Translations under genes and position numbers: made by a program
Shown: positions 1 to 9,159 of the stretch, piece by piece
Layout of the letters: every line of letters starts with the position of its first letter
Numbering within the stretch: the stretch's first letter is position 1
DNA from: Euprymna scolopes
Taxonomy: Eukaryota; Mollusca; Cephalopoda; Sepiida; Sepiolidae
Length of the DNA: 36,300 nucleotides
Direction: 5' to 3'
Assembly: GCA_024364805.1 (NCBI GenBank)
Contig: CM044502.1
Span: 41,620,725 to 41,657,024 of the forward strand
Notes under the pieces: generated by a model
The model's input: only the letters and a program-made list of their open reading frames with translations
What the model was told of the DNA's origin: nothing
The model's database searches: none

Positions 1-85
1 TCTATCTATCTATCTATCTATCTATCTCTCTCTATCTCTCGCTCTTTCTCTCTCTCTTTTGCTCTATTGCTCTCTTGCTCTCCTC
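1..85. repeat. (TCTA)n/(TC)n microsatellite
   Basis: Perfect TCTA units at the very start grade into TC and TCTT-rich sequence. The tract continues beyond the left edge, so its full length is unknown. Confidence 0.95.
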
Positions 86-1030
86 TGTCCTATTTCCAGC
101 TGTAGTATTAATAGTATTACTTGTAGTTGTTATATTTCTCTTTTGATTACAACAGACTATTTCAATCTAGAATTTTTACGCTAATCTAATAAAAAGCGAA
201 TGAGAATGACAGAAGCGAGAAGGATGGGCATGCTATAAGAGTGGAGGATTCCTCAACTTACAGCATTAGAAGATAAAATTGATCCATAGAAATGTATTAA
301 GAAGTGTGTAATTTTATTAGTTAATTACAAATTACAACTAATTAGAACAACTAAATGGCGATAGTAAGATGCGGATGCGATAATAGCAAACAGCGTACAA
401 AATAAGAACGGTGTTCAAATAACTATAAAATTCAAAATATAAAACAAAATGGAAGAAAAAAGAAGTCGGTTACTTCCGTTCTATTTTCTTTTTCTTGTAA
501 AAATCGATCCAGACAGAGCCCTTTAATTTATGGAGTTATCTAGAACAAAAAATTATTAGTGCAAAGACAGATGATTTTTTAATATAGTATTGAAAAAAAA
601 ATACCTAAAAAACAATGAGGAGAAAATAGTCAGCAGAAAGAAAGATTCACACACTTGTAGGACTGGAATATGAAGTTGTACTGCAATAAGGTATCAAAAC
701 AGCGAATAACGCTTCAAAAGACCTGGAAGAAAAGACGCATGGAATAGTTAAAAAATTTCTGAACACATTTCATAATAGTAATTATAAAAAAGACAGAGAT
801 TAGCAACATCACGTCTTTGAGAGAGAGGCGGTACAGAGAAGAAGATAAAGTGTGGGGGCTAATCAAATACAAATAGGTTTGTGGACCCTCAAATGGGACA
901 TAAATTCACAACCTAAATATGACAACAATACTTCATACAAGGTCTGATAATAGATTTGTAGAGAGACAGAGAATAGGTTCAGGTGTGGGAAAGTGTTTGG
1001 AGCAATAGAAACAATCTGTAACGTTTACAC
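86..1030. other. AT-rich stretch with no recognised feature
   Basis: Both strands were read. There is no long open frame, no recognisable domain and no clear internal repeat. The composition is AT-rich with many short A runs. It may be decayed transposon or intergenic DNA. Confidence 0.6.
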
Positions 1031-1034
1031 CTTT

Positions 1035-1360
1035 TTCTAACTGTCGTGACATTTTAACAGACCCAAAACGTTGTAGACTCCATCGTAAGAAAACAAAAGA
1101 AAGGTAAAAAAAAAAAGCTCAACGCATTTTCTTTCGTTTTTTTTTTTAACAAAAATGATGCATGTTTCGAAATATTTACACAGTTCATGTTTCTTTCTCC
1201 AGCCGTGTATGACTTCGCGTCTCTGCTCTGACGCCACCCACGCGTTTCGAACAGGTCTCAAATACCACTTTTTCTCGAACACATCCGTTTCCGCTCTTGT
1301 GTTTCGAACACGCCTCGAATCGTTTACGTCTCGAACACGTTCTTCTTTGAACACGTGTGT
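1035..1360 (-). repeat. Dispersed TCGAACACG-rich repeat, copy 1
   Basis: On the minus strand this has clusters of TTCGAGACG and TTCGAACACG-like words (plus-strand 1236-1350), then a run like AAATATTT, then A/T homopolymers, then a block reading TTACGATGGAGTCTACAACG. The same order of parts occurs on the plus strand at about 6460-6835, where the last block reads TTGCGACGAAGTTTATAACG. Two copies in opposite orientation indicate an interspersed element. A 105-codon minus-strand frame spans it, but it is compositionally odd and matches no known family, so it is not called a gene. Class is unknown. Confidence 0.6.
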
Positions 1361-1514
1361 TTTTTTTTTATCTCTACTTTAACGTTAAATCGCGCAGCCG
1401 GCTTGGTCATTTGCATATAACAGCGACTTCTATTTCAGTGTTAGATGCTCTGTTACATACCGATTTTAGGAGAAGCAGAAAGATAAATAGAGTTATAGCA
1501 TACCTATTTACAAC

Positions 1515-2112
1515 GCCTCCCCACGGGACAGAGTTAGACACCAGGGTCGTTTTTTAACGTGGAGAAAAGGTACAAAAATAAAAATTGTCTTGGTCGTGAA
1601 GGATTTCTCCTCCACTGAAAGAGAACGAGAAATGGATGTGCCGCATCTGAAGAACAGATGGTATTTATTTGCTCCCCCACCGAGCAAATAAGGCACAAGG
1701 CCAATTTTTAATGTGAGGAGTGAAGGGAGGGGGAAGGGAAAAAGGGGACCAGCTCCCGAGAGGTGGGAAATGGGAGCTGGTTAAAGGTCAGGCATGTGGG
1801 GTTGCCCCCACATCTGGTCTTTGCTAGTCATAGCTGGTCTTTGCTAGTCATAGCTTGCAGCATCTGAAGAACAGATGGTATTTATTTGCTCCCCCACCGA
1901 GCAAATTAGGCACAAGGCCGATTTTTAATGTGAGGAGTGAAGGGGAAATGGGGACCAACTCCCCGGGGAGTAGGGGAGTTGGATAGTGACAATTGGTATG
2001 AAGGGTTGCCCCTACATTGACCAAGGTCTTATATGTGAGGTTGCCCACACATATGGTCTTTGTTTGCAGTATCTGCCGGAACAGATACTACACTTTGATC
2101 TTGGCCAAATAA
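1515..2112 (-). repeat. Tandem array of U2 snRNA-headed multi-hairpin units
   Basis: Three clear units and one degenerate unit, period about 206-217 bp, lie head to tail on the minus strand. The anchor word GCATCTGAAG starts at 1643 and 1860 (plus strand), and its counterpart GCAGTATCTGCC lies at 2066. The first unit (2067-2110) reads on the minus strand TTGGCCAAGATCAA then GTGTAGTATCTGTTC, nearly the U2 snRNA 5' region including the branch-site recognition GTAGTA. Later units carry TCGGCCTTGTGCCTAA and CATCTGTTCTT, matching U2 TCGGCCTTTTGGCTAA and TATCTGTTCTT. Each unit can fold several hairpins: ATCTG/CAGAT; ATGTGGG-type/CCCACAT-type; CCAACTCCCC/GGGGAGTTGG; TTTGCTC/GAGCAAA. snRNA-headed SINEs are known in other animals. 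That this is such an element, or a derived structured RNA, is inference. No Pol III terminator or promoter was established. Confidence 0.6.
2067..2110 (-). pseudogene. U2 snRNA 5'-end-like fragment
   Basis: The minus strand reads TTGGCCAAGATCAA, AGTGTAGTATCTGTTC, then CGGCAGATACTGC. The comparison sequence is the conserved metazoan U2 segment TTGGCTAAGATCAAGTG followed by TAGTATCTGTTC: about one substitution and one extra A over nearly 30 nt. The stem IIa-like pairing GTATCTG...CAGATAC is kept. Downstream sequence departs from U2 (no Sm site or stems III/IV recognised), so it is a truncated or chimeric U2 copy rather than a functional U2 gene. It is the most U2-like head of the array. Confidence 0.65.
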
Positions 2113-3050
2113 AATAATAGAGTTACAGTGTAGACTGCATACTGCAAACTACGACTAATTACAAGAATTAAAATTGAAGTTTTTTTTTACGTTACTGAAT
2201 TTCAAACTATTTTAGCATGTATTTTACGTGATTAAAGTCAATAGGTAATAGTCCCAGAGAAACAAACTGAGGTTCGGTTTAGTATAGTAATAGATACAGT
2301 TTTTTTATATGTCTGAAATGGGCTTGTCTTGTTCTTTCGTTTTTAATTCTTATTTTTGGTCATTCACTTTCCTTTAATTGTTTTTTTTCTTTCTTTCTTA
2401 TAATTCTTATATTTCTCAGCTATTGTGTTAAAATTTTAATATCTATTAACATTCTTTTTATTACAATTGAAAAATTATATACTTTAGTTCTTTTTTTTGA
2501 TTCATTTATCTTGTAACGTCTTTGAATGTTTACTTTTCTGTTCAATATATATTATTCGCTTTTTTTTTGCTCTTTTATCTTCCGATTCTTTCGTTTACTT
2601 ATTTTCTTTTTGTCTTTCTTTCCGTTTCAATACGTATCATTATCGAATCTTCTCTCAACCCTTTCTCCCCCAACCCCACCCCCCAAACCACACACGTAAA
2701 ACTTTTCCGTTTAACGAAATTTCAACTCACTATTCTTCTGGAAGAATTTTTATTCAACTTTCAATTGTAAGTAAAAAGGAAACCAAATAAAATGCTAAGA
2801 AAATTAAAAAAAAAAAAGAAGAAAAAAAGACCGGTGTTTGTTCGAAACGCTTGTGAATAGGAATCCTAAAAATGATCAGATAAGAATGTTGAAATTTATA
2901 AAAGTTTTACATTTCCATTGAATGAAAGAAAAGTCAGAAGATTCTCGAAGACCTTTTGTTACAGAATGGAGCATTTACAGTCTTTAAAGAATTATCCTAA
3001 AATGATATCTCTCAGTGAGAACGTTGCAGAAGATTTATTCAATAGGTACA
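2113..3050. other. AT-rich stretch, nothing recognised
   Basis: T-rich plus strand with scattered homopolymers. The two open frames near 2497-2790 are T-rich low-complexity translations with no domain. No repeat shared with the rest of the window was found. Confidence 0.6.
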
Positions 3051-3055
3051 TCATA

Positions 3056-3193
<138 letters not shown>

Positions 3194-3194
3194 T

Positions 3195-3480
3195 ACACGG
3201 TGGTCACCACTTATCAAGGCCCGGAAGCCACTCAGGGATAAGGATTATTGCAAGTGCAGTACGTTAGTGTGGAGATTTGATGAAGTGTTTACTTAAGGAG
3301 GCGGTTCATTAGGAATTTGTTTACGTTGGACTTGAAGACATCCAAGTTGTATTCAGATGGGAAGCAGGCAGACGGAACAGAGTTCCACAGGCGTGCAGTT
3401 CTAAGAAAGAAGCTTTGTTCATGGAATCCACGTTTTGATTTAGGCACAGATAAAGAGTGGGGGGAGGGTGTCATATGTGT
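3195..3480 (-). mobile_element. LINE 3' end: RT C-terminus plus 3' UTR (family A, copy 1)
   Basis: The minus-strand frame 3474-3289 encodes 61 residues with the signature FFLRTARLWNSVPSACF followed by YNLDVFKSNVNKFL. This is the typical end of reverse transcriptase polyproteins of CR1/jockey-like non-LTR retrotransposons, after the RT domain. The 3' UTR follows to 3195 and ends, read on the plus strand, with GGTGGTCACCACTTATCAAG. That terminal block recurs at 10512 and 14221, defining one family. It is heavily 5'-truncated, as is usual for LINEs. Family clade is not determined. Confidence 0.8.
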
Positions 3481-3561
3481 TGAAAAGAAATCAATAAAAT
3501 GCTCGATTGCAAATGTGAGAGCTAAAATGGAAATTATATTTTTTAACTATATATTAAATAT

Positions 3562-3655
3562 TGAAGAGACGTACCATAGTTTCATTGATGTGGATTGACT
3601 ATTTAAAGGGTCTTAAGATATCACCCATCAATGATATCATAGTACGTCTTTGAAG
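3562..3655. mobile_element. Short foldback element
   Basis: Inverted repeats of about 28 bp: GAAGAGACGTACCATAGT plus TTCATTGATG at 3562-3590 pairs with CATCAATGATATCATAGTACG and CTTTGAAG at about 3627-3655. The spacer is about 36 bp. It is consistent with a tiny MITE or foldback DNA element. No convincing target-site duplication was identified. Confidence 0.5.
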
Positions 3656-3663
3656 TATGAAAC

Positions 3664-3727
3664 ATCTAGTTTTTAAATAAATAAATTGTAAATAAATAAT
3701 GAATAGTTTTTAAATAAATAAATATGT
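3664..3727. repeat. Small direct duplication with (AAAT)n
   Basis: The block TAGTTTTTAAATAAATAAAT occurs twice about 36 bp apart, with (AAAT) units between. It is a local low-complexity duplication. Confidence 0.7.
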
Positions 3728-3875
3728 TGTGGTTGTTTCGCTTTTTAAATTTTATTTTTTATAAGAAGAGGGACTTTCTAGAAGTAATGCCTACTATTTT
3801 TATTCCGCCCGAATGGATCAGGACTGATTGTAAATAGCATTATATGGTGACTGAACTTCTGCTTTCATCTCTTTA

Positions 3876-4154
3876 TTGCAGATATTGACGGTGTCTGACC
3901 TTAAGAAAGTAAGCTCTCTCATTGATGTGCGTCAGGAGCAGAGAAGCGTCATTGGATTCCCCCATGCTAAAAAAATTGAACAAATCAGCATTCATCGGCG
4001 CCTGTTAAACATTTACAAAGCCGATGGAGTTGATGTCAGCTCAGTTAGGATATGGATTTGTCAATTTCAGAGTGGCAACAGAAATGTGAGTGGCCAAGCG
4101 TTCTCCGGACGTTTACGACAAAGACATGAAACGAGGCGGGGAAAAGTGCATTGA
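3876..4154 (+). pseudogene. Mariner-family transposase N-terminus (HTH)
   Basis: The 92-codon frame contains EQRSVIGFPHAKKIEQISIH, then RRLLNIYKADGVDVSSVRIW, then a stretch like QFQSGNRNVSGQAFSGR. This is the first helix-turn-helix DNA-binding region of mariner/Tc1-type transposases (HTH_48 style, as in SETMAR and Mos1), where EQRSVIxFL, EIHRRLxNVYG, DVSxVRxW and FxSGxxxxxxxxRSGRP are typical. Only this N-terminal part (about 70 residues against a usual 340-plus) is present. The DDD/E catalytic domain is not seen downstream before 4460. No terminal inverted repeats were identified. The start used is the ATG at 3876, but coding homology begins about 15 residues later. It is a dead fragment. 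Confidence 0.7.
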
Positions 4155-4458
4155 GAATGATGGTGACTATGTAAAAAAATAATTTCTGGTGTCCAAAGGG
4201 TCGGTTGTTTTAATGGTATCACTTCCGCCTTTGTAACTTTTCAGCGTTTTATTATTTGAGTTAAAGACAGACCTTACTCTTGAAGCCAAATATGTTGCTT
4301 ATATGTAGGAAATAAAACAGTAACCTTAGAAATGCCCTCTGCTCGACACTATTTACTACTGACGTTTCTTTAGAAAGCTGTCCATCAACGTTTATGCGAG
4401 CTTTCGCATTTTTTCGAAGAAGCTGAAGCATTCTTTCCAACTTTGTAAAACAACTAAA
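4155..4458. other. No feature recognised
   Basis: No open frame or shared repeat was identified. It may be decayed remainder of the mariner element, but no transposase motif is visible. Confidence 0.5.
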
Positions 4459-4680
4459 CTTATTAATTTATTTATTGCGGACTGTTATCCTCATCTTTTT
4501 TAGTTGTTGTTTCGGCCAACTATTCCTCTTCTCTTCGTCAGGGAGTAACTGCGACGGGATAGGAATCTCCTCACTGTATCTCCAGAAATTACTGCCTTCC
4601 ACAGTTGTTGTAGTCTCACCACGTTTTGGCCAACTAAGACTCTAGTTTTTAGTAGGATTGAAATCGCTATCTTCGGAGCT
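4459..4680 (-). mobile_element. Inverted partial SINE copy (left arm)
   Basis: This block is the approximate reverse complement of 4730-4965. Shared landmarks include CGGGATAGGAA, AATTACTGCCTTCCA, CCACGTTTTG and GGATTGAAA, and the outer ends ATCCTCATC.../...GATGGAGATAATAGTCCG. It includes the body and the B-box-like region but not the tRNA-like D and anticodon arms, so it is a 5'-incomplete copy of the SINE on its right, in head-to-head orientation. A 76-codon minus-strand frame here is incidental. Confidence 0.65.
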
Positions 4681-4965
4681 AGTAGCGCACTGGATAGAGA
4701 CGTTGAATCTCTACGGTTCCACGTGAGCATTGTCTGAAGATAACGGTTTCAATCCTGCCCAAGGCTTATTTGATCAAAACGTGGCGAGATGACAACAATT
4801 ATGGAAGGCAGTAATTGCTGAGGATGCGGTTAGGAGATTCCGAGTTCCTATCCCGTCACGGTTACTACCTGTCAAAGATCAGACGAATAGTTGTCCGAAA
4901 CGTCGTAAAAAAAAAAACTAAAAAAAGATGGAGATAATAGTCCGTAATAAATAATTTAATAAATA
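4676..4965 (+). mobile_element. tRNA-headed SINE
   Basis: The head resembles a tRNA: A-box-like TAGCGCACTGG (4683-4693), an anticodon-arm-like AGAGA-CGTTGAA-TCTCT (4696-4712; 5-bp stem, 7-nt loop) and B-box-like GGTTTCAATCCTGCC (4745-4759). The body runs to an A-rich segment at 4909-4927 and ends near TAATAGTCCG and AT-rich tail sequence. Pol III SINEs have exactly this head-body-tail order. With the inverted copy on the left it forms a foldback of roughly 220-bp arms and a spacer of about 50 bp. Confidence 0.55.
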
Positions 4966-5149
4966 ATATTCATCTCAATAATGAATTCCAATTAAATAAT
5001 ATAAACAACTAAGCTTCTCTAGAATTACACCAAGCAGCATTTCTATTCACTGTCAATAATGTTGGTAAAGTCTCTTGGGACAAACTAATCTTTGTAAAAA
5101 GTTGAATATTGAATGCAGCAGCAAATCCTGAGAACAGATCCCAGAAAGG

Positions 5150-5535
5150 ACCGTCGGAAAAACGTCATAGACCATCCATTATGAGAATCCAACTCCCACA
5201 GCTACGTACCAAGAACAATAAAACCTGACATAGTGATATTGGACAATGAAAGAGAAAGAAGCAACCTTAGTAGAAGTTAGTGTCCAAAATGATGCTGGTT
5301 CAACAGAACTGAAAGGAAAAAAGATAGCAAAATGCCAACGCCTTATGTACAACATGAAAAGAAAATGAAACCTTAAGATCTCCATCTTTCCAGTTATTAT
5401 AGGAGCAACTGGACTCATTAGAAAGCATTTCAAAAACTACTTGGCAAATATACCTGGTGAACCAAGTGCAAGAGATATTCAAACAATTGTACAAAAAGGG
5501 ACGGCCGGAATCTTAAAAAGATCTCTGTTAAAATA
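5150..5535 (+). mobile_element. LINE C-terminus with KPD endonuclease-like motif
   Basis: Plus-strand translation gives TIKPDIVILDN, then after one frame change ATLVEVSVQNDAGSTELKGK and KIAKCQRLMYNMKRK, then a stop, then NLKISIFPVIIGATGLIRKH, FKNYLANIPGEP and IQTIVQKGTAGILKRSLLK. KPD followed about a dozen residues later by an acidic residue in a hydrophobic strand (LVEVSV) is the core of the restriction-like endonuclease domain at the C-terminus of some LINEs. The stop falls where relatives usually have a tryptophan codon (RxWNLK). It is a 5'-truncated relic with one frameshift and one stop. It may belong to the same broad class as the (AAT)n-tailed LINE at the right edge, but this is not shown. 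Confidence 0.65.
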
Positions 5536-5870
5536 TTTGAGTTAGCGGGTGAATATTTGGCATTTGCTAGTGTGGCACTATATTGTAGTGCCATGGTTTT
5601 TGTAGTTGCTTACAGACCCCCCCCTACATGGTCAGGTGGTGAGTTGGCCGGAGGAATACACAGAAGTGCAACCCCAAATTCCCTTTTTTCTGGTCGTGTT
5701 ATAGTAGGATGCTTCATCCCCAGGTTGAAGAAACTGATTAGAAAAAAAACAAAAAAAAAAAACAACGGAAAAGGAGTTGTCTGACGAGAAAATAGCATGC
5801 CACGTGTCCTCTCTAATTTCTGAAACCACGTTAAGATTCTAAAAACGAGCATTGACAATGTCTAACCTCT
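5536..5870. other. Probable LINE 3' flank, otherwise unassigned
   Basis: This follows the LINE frame directly and includes a C7 run and an A-rich stretch (5742-5761) that could be a 3' UTR and tail. The short open frames in three registers have no domain. Confidence 0.4.
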
Positions 5871-5878
5871 ATAATAAA

Positions 5879-5934
5879 AGCCATGCTTCCTTACTTCCTC
5901 CATCTTTTGGTGGAAGAAGTAATGAAGCATGGCT
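5879..5934. other. Near-perfect 24-bp hairpin
   Basis: The arm AGCCATGCTTCCTTACTTCC plus TCCA (5879-5902) pairs with 5911-5934 (TGGAAGAAGTAATGAAGCAT then GGCT) with two mismatches and an 8-nt loop. It could be a miRNA-like fold-back or a minimal inverted-repeat element. The sequence gives no evidence of expression. Confidence 0.6.
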
Positions 5935-6400
5935 GTGGAAATCTTTTTACCCGAATACGATGCCCATTATGTTGAAAATATACCATTTGTTGTAAAAATC
6001 TAATGGATAAACATCTGAAGAAGTTGGTGGGGACAGGATATTTTTACGGAAACATAAATCGTAAAATTGCTAACTCATTTATGAAAAAATCCAGGAAATT
6101 TTGAACTATATATATATATATATATATAATATGGCTGGTAACATAATATGTAATTATAATAAAATATGGGCACTATTAGCTGAAAACAATGGTTAGAATA
6201 ATCCAAAGATCACAAGATATTTGTACATATTACATTTAATATTCTGCATATTGGTGCTGCCAGGTAAACAATGATCACAAAGGAATCCAAAAGGTAAAAG
6301 GTTCCAGGAAATGGGGATATAGAAAATCGTTCTGTAACGGATCCGTTGACGCTGGGTTAGCGGAAGCAACCATGTGCAAATGACCGAGCTTGTGTCCGAT
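5935..6400. other. AT-rich stretch with a short (TA)n
   Basis: It contains (TA)n at 6107-6128. The minus-strand frame 6600-6193 (135 codons) shows no domain and overlaps the dispersed repeat, so it is not called. Confidence 0.5.
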
Positions 6401-6459
6401 GTGACGTCACAACAGAGATAAAAAGGAACACACGTATTCAAAAAAACTGAGTGACTTTC

Positions 6460-6840
6460 GAGGCGTGACCGGTGTTTAGAGAAGCACATATTTGAGACGT
6501 AGAGTATTCGAGACATGAGAGAGCGAAAAAGTGACGTGTTCGAGGTACGAATGTTCGGGGGAATGAGATTCGAGGCGCATTTGAGACGAGTAGTTGACAT
6601 CAGAGCTGGAAGGAAAAGTCACACGCGGCCGGAGAAAGAGAAATGAACTGTTTAAATATTTAGAAAAAATGTGCTGTTGGAAATACGAGATGATAAGGCT
6701 TTTGTTTTAAAAGAAAGTAAAGGTGCGTCGAGTTTTTTTTTTTCTTTCTTTCTTTCTTTCTTTCTTCTGTTTCCTTGCGACGAAGTTTATAACGTGGTGG
6801 ATTCCTACATACATATTAACGATTTCGTGACAGTTCGGCA
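6460..6840 (+). repeat. Dispersed TCGAACACG-rich repeat, copy 2
   Basis: This has repeated words such as GAGGCGTGACC, TTCGAGACATGAG, GTGTTCGAGG, TTCGAGGCGCATTTGAGACG, then TTTAAATATTTAG, a T/(TTCT)n run (6736-6766) and TTGCGACGAAGTTTATAACG. Order and words match the minus-strand copy at 1035-1360. The plus-strand frame 6671-6976 crosses the simple repeat and is not called. Confidence 0.6.
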
Positions 6841-8060
6841 TCTTGTCAATTCTACATTAAAGGGGTTAAATTTGACAGCTACCTGGTGGGTCGTGTATGT
6901 CTTTTATTCGAACACTGGTGAAGCATATTTTTTCCGTCATTTTCGACGGAGAGCGCCACTAGTATTTAACGAGTAACACAAACGTCTATCACGCATACAC
7001 TCCAAACTAGATGGAGACTTTTTAGGCTCCTCGAGCCACATCTGTTTATCAGACTCCGAGTCGTATTTTCATAAGACAGAAAATTAAAAATGTAAAATAA
7101 CTTTTAATCAGACTAACCACAAACGTTTCCTTGGGGGTCAGTAAAAAAATCCAGTGATTTGAAGTTTTTGATCCATTTCATTAACTTGGATCATAACTCG
7201 AAATGTAATGAAGTAAATTCTTCAAAGGTAAGGATTACTACCCCCACCCACCTCGACCAAACTACAAACACCTCCTCTAAATTTCTCTGACCCTGGCGGT
7301 ATTCATTTTCTCCAGTATTGTTATCCGTTATTTAATACGTTATCTTGCCCGGAAGTATGTGTCCATTAACGCTTACTCGCCAGAAAGTGGGTTATCAGTT
7401 TAATTTATGTGGAAATGTACTTCCCACATTGTAATTCCTACACTATTTCCTTATTGTTTTTTTTATTACTGCTTTAGAGATATCAATGCAAGTTATTTAC
7501 AGGTAATAGCTTAAAATGTAGAATCAATTTATCTTTTGCTGAAAAAAATTACTTACCGAAAGTTTATTCATTATTAAAAACATTTGTTCAGCTGAAACAA
7601 GACATATAACCACTGAAACATGAGATGTTAGTCTGATATAAGTGTATGTGTTTGTTTACATTACATTTAAATTTCTGAATGCTTATACTCTTGGAAAAAC
7701 AAGAAGCGGATGAGAATAGGATATCAGAGTAGAATGCTATCCGGCATCTACGAACCTTTACAAGAACGGAGTGTAATTTTGATGCTACTCAGGTTTTTAG
7801 GTTGTGGGGTGTAAGTTCCTCGCGGCATATTTCATGGAAGTACTTGTAAGATAAGTACAAGGGTGCAACACTGCGGCGATTTGGCAGAGGTTTGAGCTAG
7901 GCACTCAGTGCGAATCCTATTAGAGTAGAAAATCAATAGATAGAGGCTAGTAGGTAATGTACAAGTTAAGAAGCGATAAAAATACTTTACGTATTAGCGA
8001 ATGGTGATTTCACATAGGTATATAACACAAGTGCAAATAACTTGAAGCATGTTCAGAGAG
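6841..8060. other. No gene recognised
   Basis: Mixed composition with several short GC-richer patches (6960-7080, 7240-7340, 7720-7900). No open frame over 60 codons has a domain, and no repeat shared with other parts of the window was noticed. Confidence 0.5.
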
Positions 8061-8061
8061 C

Positions 8062-8590
8062 TCTGAAAAGGATGTTGAATTGATAAAAGCACTAGCATGG
8101 AGTGTATATCACAAGATGAAGAAGATATGGTCATCCATTCTCTCAGAAATGTTGAAAGTAAAAATCTTTGTTACCACAGTAGAAACAGTCTTTCTCTATG
8201 GTGCTGAGGCATAGCCTTTTACAAATACGTTGAAGAAGAGACTGGATGGTTGGTACACACGGATTCTCAGGATGGCCTTCAATACATCATGGAGGAGGCA
8301 CGCAACAAACCAGCAGTTTTATGGTGACTTACCATCAGTATTACTGAAAGTACAGCAGAGAAGGATGAGAGTAGCCGGTCACTGCATGAGACACAGCGAA
8401 GAGGAAACCAGCAAGCTAGTTCTCTCCATACCAATACCGTGGTAGAAGAAGAATTGCCTACATTGACAACCTGCTATAGGACGCAGGATTGGAAAGCGTT
8501 CGGGACCAGCCAGCTGTCATGCAAGGTCGAGAGAACTGGAGAAGTCGTGTAGATTCGGTGGTGAAACGTCCTGAAAGACGACGGAGATGA
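8062..8590 (+). mobile_element. LINE RT C-terminal region (family C)
   Basis: In one frame from 8071: DVELIKALAWSVYHKMKKIW, SSILSEMLKVKIFVTTVETV, FLYGAEA, a stop, then KKRLDGWYTRILRMAFNTSW, RRHATNQQFYGDLPSVLLKV, QQRRMRVAGHCMRHSEEE and SKLVLSIPIPW. This is the post-catalytic thumb/connection part of a non-LTR polyprotein of the kind with LLYGSETWTL, RMLRxxLNxSWxxHxTNxxLYG and RRxRxAGHCxRH. The stop replaces the tryptophan codon of the GSETW motif. Downstream, frame-shifted remnants (NCLH*QPAIGRRIGKR) match the usual YVDNLLxDTGLE end. It is 5'-truncated and non-functional. Confidence 0.75.
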
Positions 8591-8940
8591 GAGAGAGACT
8601 TATGGTACAACCAATCGTGAGAAGTTTTGTAAGGGGAAGCCTACTTTTTTGCAGCATATTTGGTATTATCCTTTACGTATTTATCTAACTTTATGCTCCA
8701 CGAGAATGTCAAGCCCAGGGGATTAAAACATCGAACTCTCAATCAATAGTTGGAAGGGTTTCTTATACTTGTTTAAAGAAAGATTTCTCTCGGAAATATC
8801 TAATGTGATTACCATTTTTGGTACCAGATTCTCTCACAGAGATTTCAAGTCTTCTGAAACATTGGTATGGCACAAAAGACTATTCTTGTGTCATCGGCGA
8901 TCCGTGTGCATTCTTCAAAGATTTTACCTTGCAGAACATC
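8591..8940. other. Unassigned, possible LINE 3' flank
   Basis: This follows the LINE C-terminus. The short overlapping frames near 8769-9082 have no domain. Confidence 0.4.
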
Positions 8941-8944
8941 ATTT

Positions 8945-9005
8945 CATATGAAATCTATTGTTGTGTTAAAAGATTCATATGAAATCTATTGTTGTGTTAA
9001 AAGAT
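8945..9005. repeat. Tandem duplication of a ~31-bp unit
   Basis: TCATATGAAATCTATTG followed by TTGTGTTAAAAGAT occurs twice back to back and essentially identically, implying a recent local duplication. Confidence 0.9.
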
Positions 9006-9159
9006 TACAGAATGAGAAAGGTCATTTTTTTATTCGATATAAAAGGGTAAATATCACAATGATACGCCAACAGTCATTTTAAAATGCAAAGATACGCCAT
9101 TTATTCTCTGCATTTGACGTTCAAATCCATAAATATACGTACGATATATAAACATCATG

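Noticed and set aside
2067-2110. Functional U2 snRNA gene
   Set aside because: Only about 45 nt match; the Sm site, stems III and IV and 3' end are not present.
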